Origin: Clostridia bacterium
GTDB taxonomy: Bacteria > Bacillota > Clostridia > Oscillospirales > UBA644
DNA length: 64,000 nucleotides
Assembly: GCA_017427285.1 (NCBI GenBank)
Contig: JAFRTE010000012.1
Coordinates: forward strand, 1 to 64,000
Direction of reading: 5' to 3'
Shown: one piece after another, positions 17,806-26,616 of the stretch
Layout of the letters: each line of letters begins with the position of its first letter
Numbering within the stretch: position 1 is the first letter of the stretch
Program-made: the position numbers and the translations under genes
Notes under the pieces: model-generated
Database searches by the model: none
The model's input: only the letters and a program-made list of their open reading frames with translations
Told to the model about the DNA's origin: nothing

Positions 17806-17835
17806 TCACCGATTCTGAAGAACAGATAAGGAATA

Positions 17836-17876
17836 CCGGCTGAATGAGGGAAACACTCTTTGTTCAGTCGGTTTTT
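17836..17876 (+). terminator. Terminator after the aldolase gene
   Basis: Stem CCGGCTGAA / TTCAGTCGG (one G-T pair) followed by TTTTT, 30 nt past the aldolase stop. Confidence 0.8.
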
Positions 17877-17950
17877 CAGCATTTCGGGCGGACTGTACCG
17901 CGCCAAACGGTCGAATCGTCGGCTTTATTTATCCGAAACGGAGAGACAGT

Positions 17951-19972
17951 ATGGATACTTTAACCTTTACAAAAATTGCCGCGGGCGTTTACAAAGCATC
18001 GACAGGCAAAAACACGGACGGCGTTTTGTCCCTTGTGGGAAACGAAGAAAAACTTGACGGAATAAACGGATTTTATTCCGATCTTCCCATGCCTTTCGGC
18101 GATGTTTTAACGGAAAAAGTGAGAAACAAAACGGTCGTTTGCATTCCGCGAAAGCTTTCCGAGCGTCACTACGGTCCGGGGCTCCGTTTCGGCGGACTTG
18201 CAACAAACTATTCGGTCCTACATATGCGCTGCGACCACTACGGCGGACAGGACAACGGCAGGACGCACGTGCCCACTCCGTTTTACGTTTCAGATGCGGG
18301 CTACGGAGTTTTTATAGATACTGCAGAATTCATAACGTTTTATATGGGCGGCACCGTACGCACGGACGCGGAAAATCCGCCTGAGGAGCAAAACAGAGGC
18401 AGAGGCCCGTGGTCTGCCGATACGCCTTCGGAATACGTTGAAGCCGCGTTTGAAGGCGACGCCGACGTTTACGTTTTTACGGGCAAAAACATGCTCGAAG
18501 CCGTTGCGAAATTCAATCTTCTCTGCGGCGGCGGCGCGCTCGTCCCGAAGTGGGGTCTCGGTTTCTGGCACAGAACGCATACGCAGTTTGACGAAAAAGA
18601 CGTTGAAAACGAAATAAAGCTTTTTGAAGATAAAAATTTCGATCTCGACGTTATCGGTCTCGAGCCGGGCTGGCATTCAAACTCATATCCCTGCTCTTAC
18701 GAGTGGGACGGCGAGCGTTTTCCCGATCCTCAAAGGTTTGTATCTTCGCTTCTTAAAAAGAATATACGCGTAAACCTCTGGGAAAATCTTTTCGTATCGA
18801 AAAAATCGGGGATGTACGAAGAAATAAAGCCGTATTGCGGCTCTCACATGGTCTGGAACGGATTAACGCCCGATTTTACGCTTGAAAAAGCGCGCGAAAT
18901 ATTTGCAAAGCAGCATAAAAAAGAGCATATAGATATCGGCGTTTCGGGCTACAAGATAGACGAATGCGACGGTTACGATTTCTGGCTTTTCCCCGATCAC
19001 GCATCTTTCCCCTCGGGCAGAAGCGCGGCGGCGGTAAGAAATACGCTCGGTATCCTTGCGCAGAAAAACATTTACAATGCGTTCAGAAAAGAAAACAGAC
19101 GGACTTACGGCCTTGTCCGTGCGTCCGCGGCGGGCAGCGCGATGATGCCGTTTTGCATTTATAACGACTGCTATTCTTTCGAACAGTATATGACGGGGCT
19201 CGCCTCATCGTCGCTTACCGGATGTCTCTGGGTGCCGGAGGTACGCGACGCAAAAACCGCGGAAGAATGGGTAAGAAGATTTCAGATGTGCGTTTTTTCG
19301 CCTATGCTTATGCTCAACGCCTGGGCAAACGGCGTAAAACCGTGGAAATTTAAAGAAGTCGAAGACATAATCAGAGATACTATCCGCTTCCGCAAATCGC
19401 TGCTCCCGTATATCTACAACGCATTTTATACGTATTCCCAAAAAGGGATACCGCCCTTCAGGGCCATGTGTCTTGATTTTTCGGGAACGGGCAGTCAGAA
19501 AACAACGGAGCTTGACCATACGGAAAACCCGTATGAATCGCTGCGCCTTTCCGATATGACCGATCAGTATATGGCTGGCGACAGCATAATGGTCTGCCCC
19601 GTGCGTCCCGGAGAAAAAAAGAGAAAAATATCGCTTCCGCCGTGCGACTGGTACGACTATTACACCGGCGAATACGTCGGAGGCGGCAAAACTCTCGAAA
19701 TCGACTGCGAGCTTGACAAGATACCGCTTTACGTTAAGGGCGGCGCAATGATCCCAACTCTTGAAAACGGCGTTCTGACAGTCCGCTGCTACGGAAACGG
19801 CGGCTCGGGCTTTTTATACGACGACGACGGCGAAACCTTCGATTACGAAAAAGGCGATTTCGAGCTTTCCGAAATGTCTTTTATACGCAAAAACGGCGCC
19901 GTTGAGGGAAAAATCAAAAAAACTCACTCCGGTAAATTTGAATCCGCATATAAAACGGTAAAATTCGTATGA
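17951..19972 (+). CDS. Glycoside hydrolase family 31 (alpha-glucosidase/alpha-xylosidase type)
   Basis: 673 residues with the GH31 order: N-terminal beta sandwich (1-190), TIM barrel starting at VPKWGLGFWH (198), and C-terminal beta domains. The catalytic nucleophile is probably Asp337 in GYKIDECDGYD; a region near 385-410 is likely to hold the acid/base. GLEPGW and ENLF line the early barrel strands. No signal peptide, so it should act on imported oligosaccharides with alpha-linked glucose, xylose or galactose. ACGGAGAG precedes the ATG. First gene of a five-gene cluster; its stop overlaps the next start as ATGA. Substrate is inferred from family only. Confidence 0.9.
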   Translation: MDTLTFTKIAAGVYKASTGKNTDGVLSLVGNEEKLDGINGFYSDLPMPFGDVLTEKVRNKTVVCIPRKLSERHYGPGLRFGGLATNYSVLHMRCDHYGGQDNGRTHVPTPFYVSDAGYGVFIDTAEFITFYMGGTVRTDAENPPEEQNRGRGPWSADTPSEYVEAAFEGDADVYVFTGKNMLEAVAKFNLLCGGGALVPKWGLGFWHRTHTQFDEKDVENEIKLFEDKNFDLDVIGLEPGWHSNSYPCSYEWDGERFPDPQRFVSSLLKKNIRVNLWENLFVSKKSGMYEEIKPYCGSHMVWNGLTPDFTLEKAREIFAKQHKKEHIDIGVSGYKIDECDGYDFWLFPDHASFPSGRSAAAVRNTLGILAQKNIYNAFRKENRRTYGLVRASAAGSAMMPFCIYNDCYSFEQYMTGLASSSLTGCLWVPEVRDAKTAEEWVRRFQMCVFSPMLMLNAWANGVKPWKFKEVEDIIRDTIRFRKSLLPYIYNAFYTYSQKGIPPFRAMCLDFSGTGSQKTTELDHTENPYESLRLSDMTDQYMAGDSIMVCPVRPGEKKRKISLPPCDWYDYYTGEYVGGGKTLEIDCELDKIPLYVKGGAMIPTLENGVLTVRCYGNGGSGFLYDDDGETFDYEKGDFELSEMSFIRKNGAVEGKIKKTHSGKFESAYKTVKFV

Positions 19973-21120
19973 CAGAAAAATTATTCTATTCCGACCCGTA
20001 TATCTCGCGTTTTGAAGCGAAGGTCTTATCCTGCGAGGAAACAGACGGACGTTTTGCCTGCGTTCTCGACAAAACGGCGTTTTTCCCCACCGGAGGCGGG
20101 CAGGACTGCGACAGAGGCGCGCTTGACGGGGTCGACATTACGGACGTTTACGAAAAAGACGGCGTTATTTTTCATATCGCCGCCTCGCCTCTTAAAACCG
20201 GCAAAACGGTTTTCGGAACGATCGATTTTGAAAGACGCTTTTCATTTATGCAAAACCATTCGGGAGAGCATATCCTTTCCGGCACGGTCCATAGTATGCT
20301 CGGATATAACAACGTCGGCTTTCATATGGGCAGCGACTTTGTGACCGTTGATTTTGACGGACCGATGACGAAGGAGCAGATACTTGAAGCGGAAGAAAAG
20401 ACAAACGCGGTCATCTGGTCCGATCTCGATATCTTAACGTATTTTCCGTCCGAAAAAGAGCTTGAAAAAATCGACTACCGCTCAAAAAAGGAGCTTTCGG
20501 GCGATATACGCATAGTTGAAATACCCGGCGTTGATTTTTGCGCATGCTGCGGCACCCACGTAAAAAAAACGGGCGAAATAGGTCTTGTAAAAATAGTGGA
20601 GCATATGAATTACAAGGGCGGCGTGCGCCTTTTTATCCTTTCGGGAAAGCGCGCGCTTGAAGATTACAAAAATAAAAACGAAGAAATTTACCGCATAGGA
20701 ACATTGCTGTCGAGAAAACCGTCTTATACTGCGGAGGGCGTTGAAAAACTGCTTGAAGAGACCTCGCGGCAAAAATACGAATATTCCCTTCTATGGAAAA
20801 AATACGTTTCCGCTCTGACCGAAAACCTTGAAAATACGGACGGCACAGCCGTTTTTTGCGAGGATGGCGCCGATAACGGCTCTCTTCGCATCCTTGCGGC
20901 GTCCGCGGCAAAAAAATGCAGAGCAGCGATCGCTTTGTCGGACGATCGAAACGGCGTTACGCGCTATGCGGTAGCGTCCGAAAAAACCGATTCGCGAGAG
21001 ATAAACAAAAAGCTCTGCGACGCTTTTACCGGAAAAGGCGGCGGAAAAGAAGCGCTCTGTCAGGGCTCCCTTCACGCTGCCGCGGATAAGATCCGCGAAT
21101 TTATAACCACCGAAATATAA
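19969..21120 (+). CDS. Alanyl-tRNA editing protein, AlaX-L type
   Basis: A stand-alone editing enzyme that hydrolyses mischarged Ser- or Gly-tRNA(Ala). The N-terminal barrel has TAFFPTGGGQDCDRG as in AlaRS. The zinc editing site is HSGEH (97-101) and C193-x3-H197 in CACCGTH. The C-terminal 130 residues resemble the DHHA1 domain of AlaRS, ending with GKGGGKEALCQGS. Length 383 fits the long AlaX class. It overlaps the GH31 stop by 4 nt, so translation is coupled. The placement in a glycosidase cluster is unusual; no functional link is obvious. Confidence 0.92.
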   Translation: MTEKLFYSDPYISRFEAKVLSCEETDGRFACVLDKTAFFPTGGGQDCDRGALDGVDITDVYEKDGVIFHIAASPLKTGKTVFGTIDFERRFSFMQNHSGEHILSGTVHSMLGYNNVGFHMGSDFVTVDFDGPMTKEQILEAEEKTNAVIWSDLDILTYFPSEKELEKIDYRSKKELSGDIRIVEIPGVDFCACCGTHVKKTGEIGLVKIVEHMNYKGGVRLFILSGKRALEDYKNKNEEIYRIGTLLSRKPSYTAEGVEKLLEETSRQKYEYSLLWKKYVSALTENLENTDGTAVFCEDGADNGSLRILAASAAKKCRAAIALSDDRNGVTRYAVASEKTDSREINKKLCDAFTGKGGGKEALCQGSLHAAADKIREFITTEI

Positions 21121-21145
21121 CCGAACACACAAAAGGAGAGGCATT

Positions 21146-21913
21146 ATGGCGGCTCTTATCACAGGCGCAAGCTCGGGCATAGGCAGGGATATAGCCCGAG
21201 AGCTTGCAAAAAAAGGAATACCTCTTATTCTCGTTGCACGCCGTCGCGAACCGATGGAGGAGCTGAAAAAAGAGCTTTCCGTTCCCGTTGAGATCATCAC
21301 CTGCGATTTATCGAAAAAAGAAAACGTTTACGCGCTTTACGAAAGCGTAAAAGACAAAAAAGTGGAAATTCTTATCAACAATGCCGGTTTCGGCGTTTTC
21401 GGGAAATTCTGCGACACTTCGCCCGAACGCGAAGCCGAGATGATTTCCGTAAATATCACGGCGCTGCATATCCTTATGAAGCTTTTTTTGCGCGATATGA
21501 AAAAGCGCGATTACGGATATATTCTTAACGTTGCCTCGTCGGCTGCTTTTCTGCCCGGCCCGCTTTTCTCGTCCTACTACGCTTCAAAGGCCTATGTTTA
21601 CAGACTTTCCCGCGCCGCAGACTACGAGCTCAAAAAGGACGGCTCTCACGTTTGCGTTTCGGTGCTCTGCCCCGGGCCCACGGCAACGGAGTTTGACAAA
21701 GTGGCAAACGTCCGCTTCAGCATTCCCGCGCTTTCGAGCGGTTTTGTAGCGAAATATGCGGTAAAAAAGATGTTTGAAAGAAAAAAGGTTATCGTTCCCG
21801 GCGCCGCGATGAAGGCGGGAAGAGTATTGGCAAAGCTCGCCCCGGAAAACCTTCAGATGCTCTTTGCATACAATACTCAGCGAAAGAAGTTGGGCGAAGA
21901 TGAAAGACGGTAA
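21146..21913 (+). CDS. Short-chain dehydrogenase/reductase
   Basis: An NAD(P)-dependent oxidoreductase of 255 residues. TGASSGIG (6-13) is the cofactor glycine motif, VARRRE favours NADP(H), NNAG is the core-stabilising motif, and the catalytic Ser sits in NVASSAAF with YxxxK in YYASKAYVY. PGPTATEF follows. This pattern matches the DltE/YqjQ-like oxidoreductases of Firmicutes; the substrate is unknown. AAAAGGAG precedes the ATG. It sits 25 nt behind the AlaX gene and overlaps the DUF3810 gene. Confidence 0.9.
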   Translation: MAALITGASSGIGRDIARELAKKGIPLILVARRREPMEELKKELSVPVEIITCDLSKKENVYALYESVKDKKVEILINNAGFGVFGKFCDTSPEREAEMISVNITALHILMKLFLRDMKKRDYGYILNVASSAAFLPGPLFSSYYASKAYVYRLSRAADYELKKDGSHVCVSVLCPGPTATEFDKVANVRFSIPALSSGFVAKYAVKKMFERKKVIVPGAAMKAGRVLAKLAPENLQMLFAYNTQRKKLGEDERR

Positions 21914-23009
21914 CGGTGCTTTGTGCTTAAAACGGCTCTGGGTCATCGTTTTGCTGCCGCTCGGTCTTATCATAATCGGCGCGGCGAGACAGAGCAGCGC
22001 TTTTTGCGAATTTTACGCGAATACGGTATATCCGTTTATGTCCGGCGCTTTGAATTACCTTTTTTCCATGACAGATATTTCGGTAGCGCAGATAATCATC
22101 GTCGCTTTTGCCGTATTTCTTGCCTTTTATACGCTCGTAACGATCCTTTCGCTTATTTTCCGTCCGCAGCGGCTGAAAAAACTGCTTTCTTACGCAATCA
22201 ATCTCGTCTGCATATTCTCGATCGTCTTCTTTCTTTTCAGCGTCACCTGCGGCATAAACTATTACCGCCCGTCTTTTGCCGAAGAAGAGGGCATAAAAGT
22301 TGAGGAATATACCTCCTCCGAGCTTGAAGGACTTTTCAACGATCTCGTTTCGCGCTTGAACGCCGCAAAAAAGGATTTTAACGGCAGCCACCGCAATTTT
22401 AAGGAAAACGCCGCTCTTGCGGAAGAATATATAAAAGCGCTTGCGGAAAAATATCCGTCTTTATCGGGCGATTACGGGCCGCCAAAACCCGTAAATTTCT
22501 TCGGCTGGATGTCTTATACGAATATCACGGGCTTTTTCTTCCCGTTTACATATGAGGCAAACGTAAACGACTCCGCCCCCGCCGTATCCCTTCCCGCAAC
22601 GATGTGTCACGAGCTTGCTCATCTTCGCGGACATATGAGGGAGGACGAGGCGAACTACATAGCGTATCTTGCATGTGTTGAAAGCGGGAACAGCGAATTT
22701 GTTTATTCGGGGCTTATGCTCGCATATTCGCATACCGCGTCCGCGCTTTATGCAGAAGACCCCGAAGCGTATTCCAAAGCAGCGGCAAACCTTGACGGGG
22801 ACGTTAAAAAGGATCTTGCCGATAAACGCGAATACTGGCAGAAATACGAAGGCGCGGTAGCCGATATCTCCGATACCGTAAATGACGTATATCTCAAAGC
22901 AAACAACAGTAAAGACGGCGTTAAAAGCTACGGACGCATGGTAGACCTTCTTCTGGCCGAATACAGGATGAAAATTAACGAAACCGAGGAAAATACAAAT
23001 GAAGGTTGA
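21900..23009 (+). CDS. DUF3810 membrane protein with zinc-metalloprotease motif
   Basis: 369 residues. Three hydrophobic segments lie at about 13-29, 60-88 and 98-118. A large soluble domain follows and carries CHELAHLRG (His237, Glu238, His241), a gluzincin-type HExxH site, with MREDEANYIAYL just after as the possible third ligand. The layout matches DUF3810 proteins, predicted membrane-bound zinc peptidases of unknown target. I start at the ATG at 21900, which overlaps the SDR by 14 nt; an in-frame ATG lies 12 codons earlier inside that gene. The 3' end overlaps the GH35 gene by 11 nt. Catalysis is inferred from the motif. Confidence 0.85.
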   Translation: MKDGNGALCLKRLWVIVLLPLGLIIIGAARQSSAFCEFYANTVYPFMSGALNYLFSMTDISVAQIIIVAFAVFLAFYTLVTILSLIFRPQRLKKLLSYAINLVCIFSIVFFLFSVTCGINYYRPSFAEEEGIKVEEYTSSELEGLFNDLVSRLNAAKKDFNGSHRNFKENAALAEEYIKALAEKYPSLSGDYGPPKPVNFFGWMSYTNITGFFFPFTYEANVNDSAPAVSLPATMCHELAHLRGHMREDEANYIAYLACVESGNSEFVYSGLMLAYSHTASALYAEDPEAYSKAAANLDGDVKKDLADKREYWQKYEGAVADISDTVNDVYLKANNSKDGVKSYGRMVDLLLAEYRMKINETEENTNEG

Positions 23010-25080
23010 AATAAAAAACCGCAGATTTTTGCTTGACGGCAAGGAGGATTTCCTTGTTTCCGGCGAATTTCACTATTTCAGAGTCCCTGCCGCGGACTGG
23101 GAAAAACGCATGACCCTTTTTAAGGAAATGGGCGGAAACTGCATAGCAACTTACGTTCCGTGGTGCGTTCACGAAATGACCGAAGGCGATATCGTTTTCG
23201 GCGACGAGCCGCAAAGAGACCTTGCGGCTTTTCTCGAGCTATGCAAAAAGTTCGACCTGCCCGTAATAGTCCGTCCCGGCCCGTATTGCTATTCAGAGCT
23301 TGACGGCAGCGGCGTACCCAAATGGGTAAACGAAAAATACCCCGAAGTATTGGCGCGCCGCATAAACGGCGAAGCTTTCGGCTCGGTATCGTATATGCAC
23401 CCGCTGTTTTTCGAAAAGGCGGAAAAATATCTTAAAGCGTTTGCAAAAGTCGTCCGTCCGTATCTTGATTGCAACGGCGGACCGGTTTTTTCCGTTCAGC
23501 TCGATAACGAGATCACCGGCACGCATGTCTGGGCGGGTACTCTGGATTACAACCCGCAGACGTGGGGCTTCGGGAAAGAGGACGGAGAATACGCAAAATA
23601 TCTTATCTCCCGCTACGGCGCCATCGAAAACGTAAACAGGGCTTACAACACTTCATGGAAGTCTTTTTCAGAGGCGTATCCTTTGCAAAGAGACGCGAAA
23701 AACGTTTACGCCTGCCGCAGCGGAAAGGATATGTTTGATTTTTATCTCGATATGTGCGGCAGATATCTCGAAAAAATAGCCGACTGTCTTTACGGCGAAG
23801 GGGTAAAAACGCTCTTTTGCCATAATTCGGGAAACTGGAACATGACGGGATATTTTGAAAAAATGCTTCCCCGCTTTGAAAAATACGGCGGACTCTTTCT
23901 CGGCTGCGACCATTATTACAATCTCGGTCAGAATTTCGAAAACAACAATCCTACGCCCTATTACGCGATGGATATCCTGCGCTCAAACGATCAGCTTCTT
24001 TCTCTCGGTATGCCGCAGACGACTCTCGAGCTCCCCGGCGGCTCCCTCTCCGCTTTTCCGCCCATTCTTGCCGAGGACGTTGAGGCGTGCTATATGATAA
24101 ATACCGCCATGGGTATGAAAGGGCTAAATTACTATATTTATACCGGCGGCCCGAACTACAAAAACACCGGCAACAGTGGCGATATTTACGATTTCAACGC
24201 TCTTGTCCGCGCCGACGGCAGCATAAACAGGACTTATTACGCCGCAAAAAGATTCGGCGAATTTCTTCACAGCCATAAATTTCTGCAGTCCGCCGAAAGG
24301 CATGTGACCGTCCGCATAGCGTGCGATCAGGAATACTACCGCTCGTCTCAGTATTGCTACGAAAGCGATAATTCGCAGGCGGACGCAAAAACGTTTATGA
24401 AAAAAGGCGTTTTGTATTCGCTTCTCGCCTCAGAATACGCCCCGGGGCTTTTCGATATCGCACACGGCGTTCCCGATACCGATATGCCGCTCGTGCTTTG
24501 CGGCTCCGATTCGCTTTCGCAAAGCTCACAGGAAAATATCGTGTCTTTTGTAAAAAACGGCGGAAAGCTTCTCGTTTTCCGCGCTCTGCCCACGCTTGAC
24601 GAAAACTATGCCCCCTGCGCCGTCTTAAACGACTTTATCGGAATAAAAACAGAAAAATACACGCCGTCTTCCCCCGCGGAATGCAAGGGCATGGACGAGC
24701 GCGTTTATATGCTTGACATAAAATATGCCGTCTGTCCCGAAAACGGAGACGAAATTCTTGTTACGGCAAAAAAACCTGTCGCCATACGCCGCAAGATCGG
24801 AAAAGGCGAAGTGATCTTCTGCGGATTTGACTATGTTTTGTCTCAGTTTTCGCAGGTTGACATGCTGCGCAAGCTTATCTCTTCACTGGGCGCAAAGGCG
24901 GCGGTCTATCATTCGAATCCCCACGTTTTCACGTCTTTGCTTGAAAGTAAAAGCGGCGAAAAAACGCTGTTTTTAATGAATCTTTACTCGTCGCCGCAAA
25001 CTACGGACTTTACCTTTGACGGCAAGACCTTCTCCTCCGTCCCCCTCGCCGCAATGGAGGTAAAAACGTACGACTTTTAG
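22999..25080 (+). CDS. Glycoside hydrolase family 35 (beta-galactosidase-like)
   Basis: 693 residues, a TIM-barrel glycosidase predicted to remove terminal beta-galactose. FLVSGEFHYFRVP, TYVPWCVHE and VRPGPYCYSE are the family's early strands. QLDNEI (167-172) holds the likely acid/base Glu171, and TLELPGG the possible nucleophile Glu344. The region after 430 looks like the class-I-glutamine-amidotransferase-like and beta domains of larger beta-galactosidases (FVKNGGKLLVF, KIGKGEVIFCGFDY). No signal peptide. Last gene of the GH31 cluster, ending just before repeat copy C, whose hairpin is the probable terminator. Confidence 0.9.
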   Translation: MKVEIKNRRFLLDGKEDFLVSGEFHYFRVPAADWEKRMTLFKEMGGNCIATYVPWCVHEMTEGDIVFGDEPQRDLAAFLELCKKFDLPVIVRPGPYCYSELDGSGVPKWVNEKYPEVLARRINGEAFGSVSYMHPLFFEKAEKYLKAFAKVVRPYLDCNGGPVFSVQLDNEITGTHVWAGTLDYNPQTWGFGKEDGEYAKYLISRYGAIENVNRAYNTSWKSFSEAYPLQRDAKNVYACRSGKDMFDFYLDMCGRYLEKIADCLYGEGVKTLFCHNSGNWNMTGYFEKMLPRFEKYGGLFLGCDHYYNLGQNFENNNPTPYYAMDILRSNDQLLSLGMPQTTLELPGGSLSAFPPILAEDVEACYMINTAMGMKGLNYYIYTGGPNYKNTGNSGDIYDFNALVRADGSINRTYYAAKRFGEFLHSHKFLQSAERHVTVRIACDQEYYRSSQYCYESDNSQADAKTFMKKGVLYSLLASEYAPGLFDIAHGVPDTDMPLVLCGSDSLSQSSQENIVSFVKNGGKLLVFRALPTLDENYAPCAVLNDFIGIKTEKYTPSSPAECKGMDERVYMLDIKYAVCPENGDEILVTAKKPVAIRRKIGKGEVIFCGFDYVLSQFSQVDMLRKLISSLGAKAAVYHSNPHVFTSLLESKSGEKTLFLMNLYSSPQTTDFTFDGKTFSSVPLAAMEVKTYDF

Positions 25081-25089
25081 GGTGCGGGA

Positions 25090-25222
25090 TTAATGCGCTA
25101 AAGCTGCAGATCATCAATAAAAAAAGCTGAGAACGAAAAATTCTCAGCTTTTTTAATGAATTGGCTGCGCCATGAATTGCAGCTGCGTTGCATGAAATCA
25201 ATTCATTTTAATTCCGCATTAA
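25090..25222. repeat. Dispersed repeat copy C (shortened)
   Basis: 133 bp, same orientation as copy A. It keeps the left end TTAATGCG, the central hairpin, the adjacent ATGAATTGGCTGC block and the right end ATTCCGCATTAA. It lacks most of the small palindromes on the left side. Again it lies between convergent genes (GH35 + and DUF805 -), and the TAA of the DUF805 gene is within its right end. Confidence 0.85.
25119..25154. terminator. Two-way terminator inside repeat copy C
   Basis: The same AAAAAAGCTGAGAA...TTCTCAGCTTTTTT hairpin as copy A, including the loop. It is the only terminator-like structure between GH35 and the DUF805 gene. Confidence 0.9.
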
Positions 25223-25953
25223 TAGTTTCCGATCCCCTTCGGATTCGGACCGTATTTATTCGGGCCGGGGGTGCTGTCGAGGCAGGTGAAGATAAACACT
25301 ATAAGTGAGCCGACAAACGGGATAAGATACAGGAAGATCGCGGCGCCGCTCTTGTCTGTATCGTGAAACCTTCTTACAAGCAAAGCAAGAGAGGGAATAA
25401 AGACCACGAGACTGTATACGGCTATTATTATCGCTAAAATGATAGCCGCGGGGCTTAACGTCGGGACTCTTTCGTAAGCTATTGCCTCCATGAGGGCGGG
25501 AGTAAGGATCACCGAAGAGATTATTTCAAGGATCATCATGATGATCGCATTCATTATTCCCGCAAGCCAGTATTCTTTTCTTCTGCTTCTTCCGCTGAAC
25601 TTGGCGTATTTTTTAAACATGCTGCCGTAAGCGGTAAAGAGGTTGAAGTCTTCGAGCGGCGCGGTCTGTCCGCCATACTGCTGCTGATACTGATACGGGT
25701 TGTATTGAGTATAAGTCTGCTGATTTGCTGAATACGGGTTTACGTTGTATGTGCTCTGAGGTCTCTGCTGATAATTCTGCTGATTGTAAACGGGCTGCGC
25801 CTGCTGCTGATACGTCGGCTGTTGAGCGTATACGGGCTGCTGCTGAACCGGTTGCTGAGGTTGCTGCTGAACAGGCTGCTGAGCTACCGCCGCGCCGCAG
25901 TTTGTGCAGAATTTTGCGTTGCCTACGTCAGCGCCGCATTTCGGACAAAACAT
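25219..25953 (-). CDS. DUF805 membrane protein with N-terminal zinc ribbon and Gln-rich linker
   Basis: 244 residues in three parts. Residues 1-20 form a zinc ribbon (CPKCG and CTNCG). Residues 23-95 are a low-complexity linker rich in Gln, Pro, Tyr and Asn, with repeated QQP/QQPV units. Residues 105-244 are a DUF805 domain: FNLFTAYGSMFKKYAKFSGRSRRKEYW, then four likely membrane helices and RRFHDTDKSG. The family is often found in Firmicutes and its job is unknown. GGGAGG precedes the ATG. It lies 37 nt behind the rubrerythrin gene with no terminator between, so they are probably co-transcribed. The stop comes from repeat copy C. Confidence 0.85.
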   Translation of the reverse strand: MFCPKCGADVGNAKFCTNCGAAVAQQPVQQQPQQPVQQQPVYAQQPTYQQQAQPVYNQQNYQQRPQSTYNVNPYSANQQTYTQYNPYQYQQQYGGQTAPLEDFNLFTAYGSMFKKYAKFSGRSRRKEYWLAGIMNAIIMMILEIISSVILTPALMEAIAYERVPTLSPAAIILAIIIAVYSLVVFIPSLALLVRRFHDTDKSGAAIFLYLIPFVGSLIVFIFTCLDSTPGPNKYGPNPKGIGNY

Positions 25954-25990
25954 TTTCTATTCCTCCCTGTTTATTATTGATCGGAAAAAA

Positions 25991-26527
25991 TTACTTGAAA
26001 TATCTGTTGAGAAGTCCTTCAAAAGCTTTGCCGTGTCTTGCTTCGTCTCTCGCCATTTCGTGAACGGTATCGTGAATAGCGTCGTGACCGGCGGCTTTTG
26101 CGCGTTTTGCAAGATCGTTTTTGCCTGCGGTAGCGCCGAATTCCGCTTCAACTCTTACTTCGAGATTCTTTTTCGTGCTTGAAGATACGATTTCGCCGAG
26201 AAGCTCCGCAAATTTAGCGGCGTGTTCGGCTTCTTCCCAGGCGGCTTTTTCATAGTAAAGGCCTATTTCGGGATATCCCTCGCGGTGAGCTGCGCGCGCC
26301 ATTGCAAGATACATGCCTACTTCCGTACATTCGGCCGTGAAGTTTGAGCGAAGATCGGCGATTATATCTTCCGATGCGCCTTCCGCTGCGCCTATAACGT
26401 GCTCTGCGGCAAGAGTGCGGTCTTCCATAACGTTGAATTTGGATGCGGGGGCTTTGCAAACGGGGCATTTTTCGGGTGCGGAATCTCCCTCGTGGATATA
26501 TCCGCATACGGAACATACGTATTTCAT
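25991..26527 (-). CDS. Reverse rubrerythrin (peroxide-scavenging di-iron protein)
   Basis: 178 residues. The rubredoxin-like domain comes first ([10 protein letters not shown] and CPVCKAP), followed by a four-helix ferritin-like di-iron domain with the Glu/His ligands ([32 protein letters not shown]). This reversed domain order is typical of clostridial reverse rubrerythrins, NADH-dependent peroxidases induced by oxygen and hydrogen peroxide. I choose the ATG at 26527, just behind GGGAGA; an ATG 7 codons upstream lacks such a site. The promoter carries a perfect palindrome. Confidence 0.94.
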   Translation of the reverse strand: MKYVCSVCGYIHEGDSAPEKCPVCKAPASKFNVMEDRTLAAEHVIGAAEGASEDIIADLRSNFTAECTEVGMYLAMARAAHREGYPEIGLYYEKAAWEEAEHAAKFAELLGEIVSSSTKKNLEVRVEAEFGATAGKNDLAKRAKAAGHDAIHDTVHEMARDEARHGKAFEGLLNRYFK

Positions 26528-26549
26528 TTTTCGGTCTCCCTTTTTCATT

Positions 26550-26564
26550 TTATCATTTTGATAA
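26550..26564. promoter_or_regulatory. Palindrome in the rubrerythrin 5' region
   Basis: TTATCATTTTGATAA, a 6-3-6 inverted repeat about 22 bp downstream of the -10 box and upstream of the ribosome-binding site. It could be a second operator. It is AT-rich, so chance occurrence is possible. Confidence 0.35.
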
Positions 26565-26585
26565 TATTTGTCTTATCACGGTTTT

Positions 26586-26614
26586 ATTATATCATCCGTC
26601 GGATGATTTGTCAA
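26586..26614 (-). promoter_or_regulatory. Rubrerythrin promoter with palindromic operator in the spacer
   Basis: On the minus strand, perfect TTGACA (26609-26614) and TATAAT (26586-26591) with a 17-bp spacer. The palindrome ATCATCCGTCGGATGAT (26591-26607, 8-1-8, no mismatch) fills almost the whole spacer, the classic place for a repressor that blocks RNA polymerase. It does not look like a PerR box. Confidence 0.85.
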
Positions 26615-26616
26615 TA

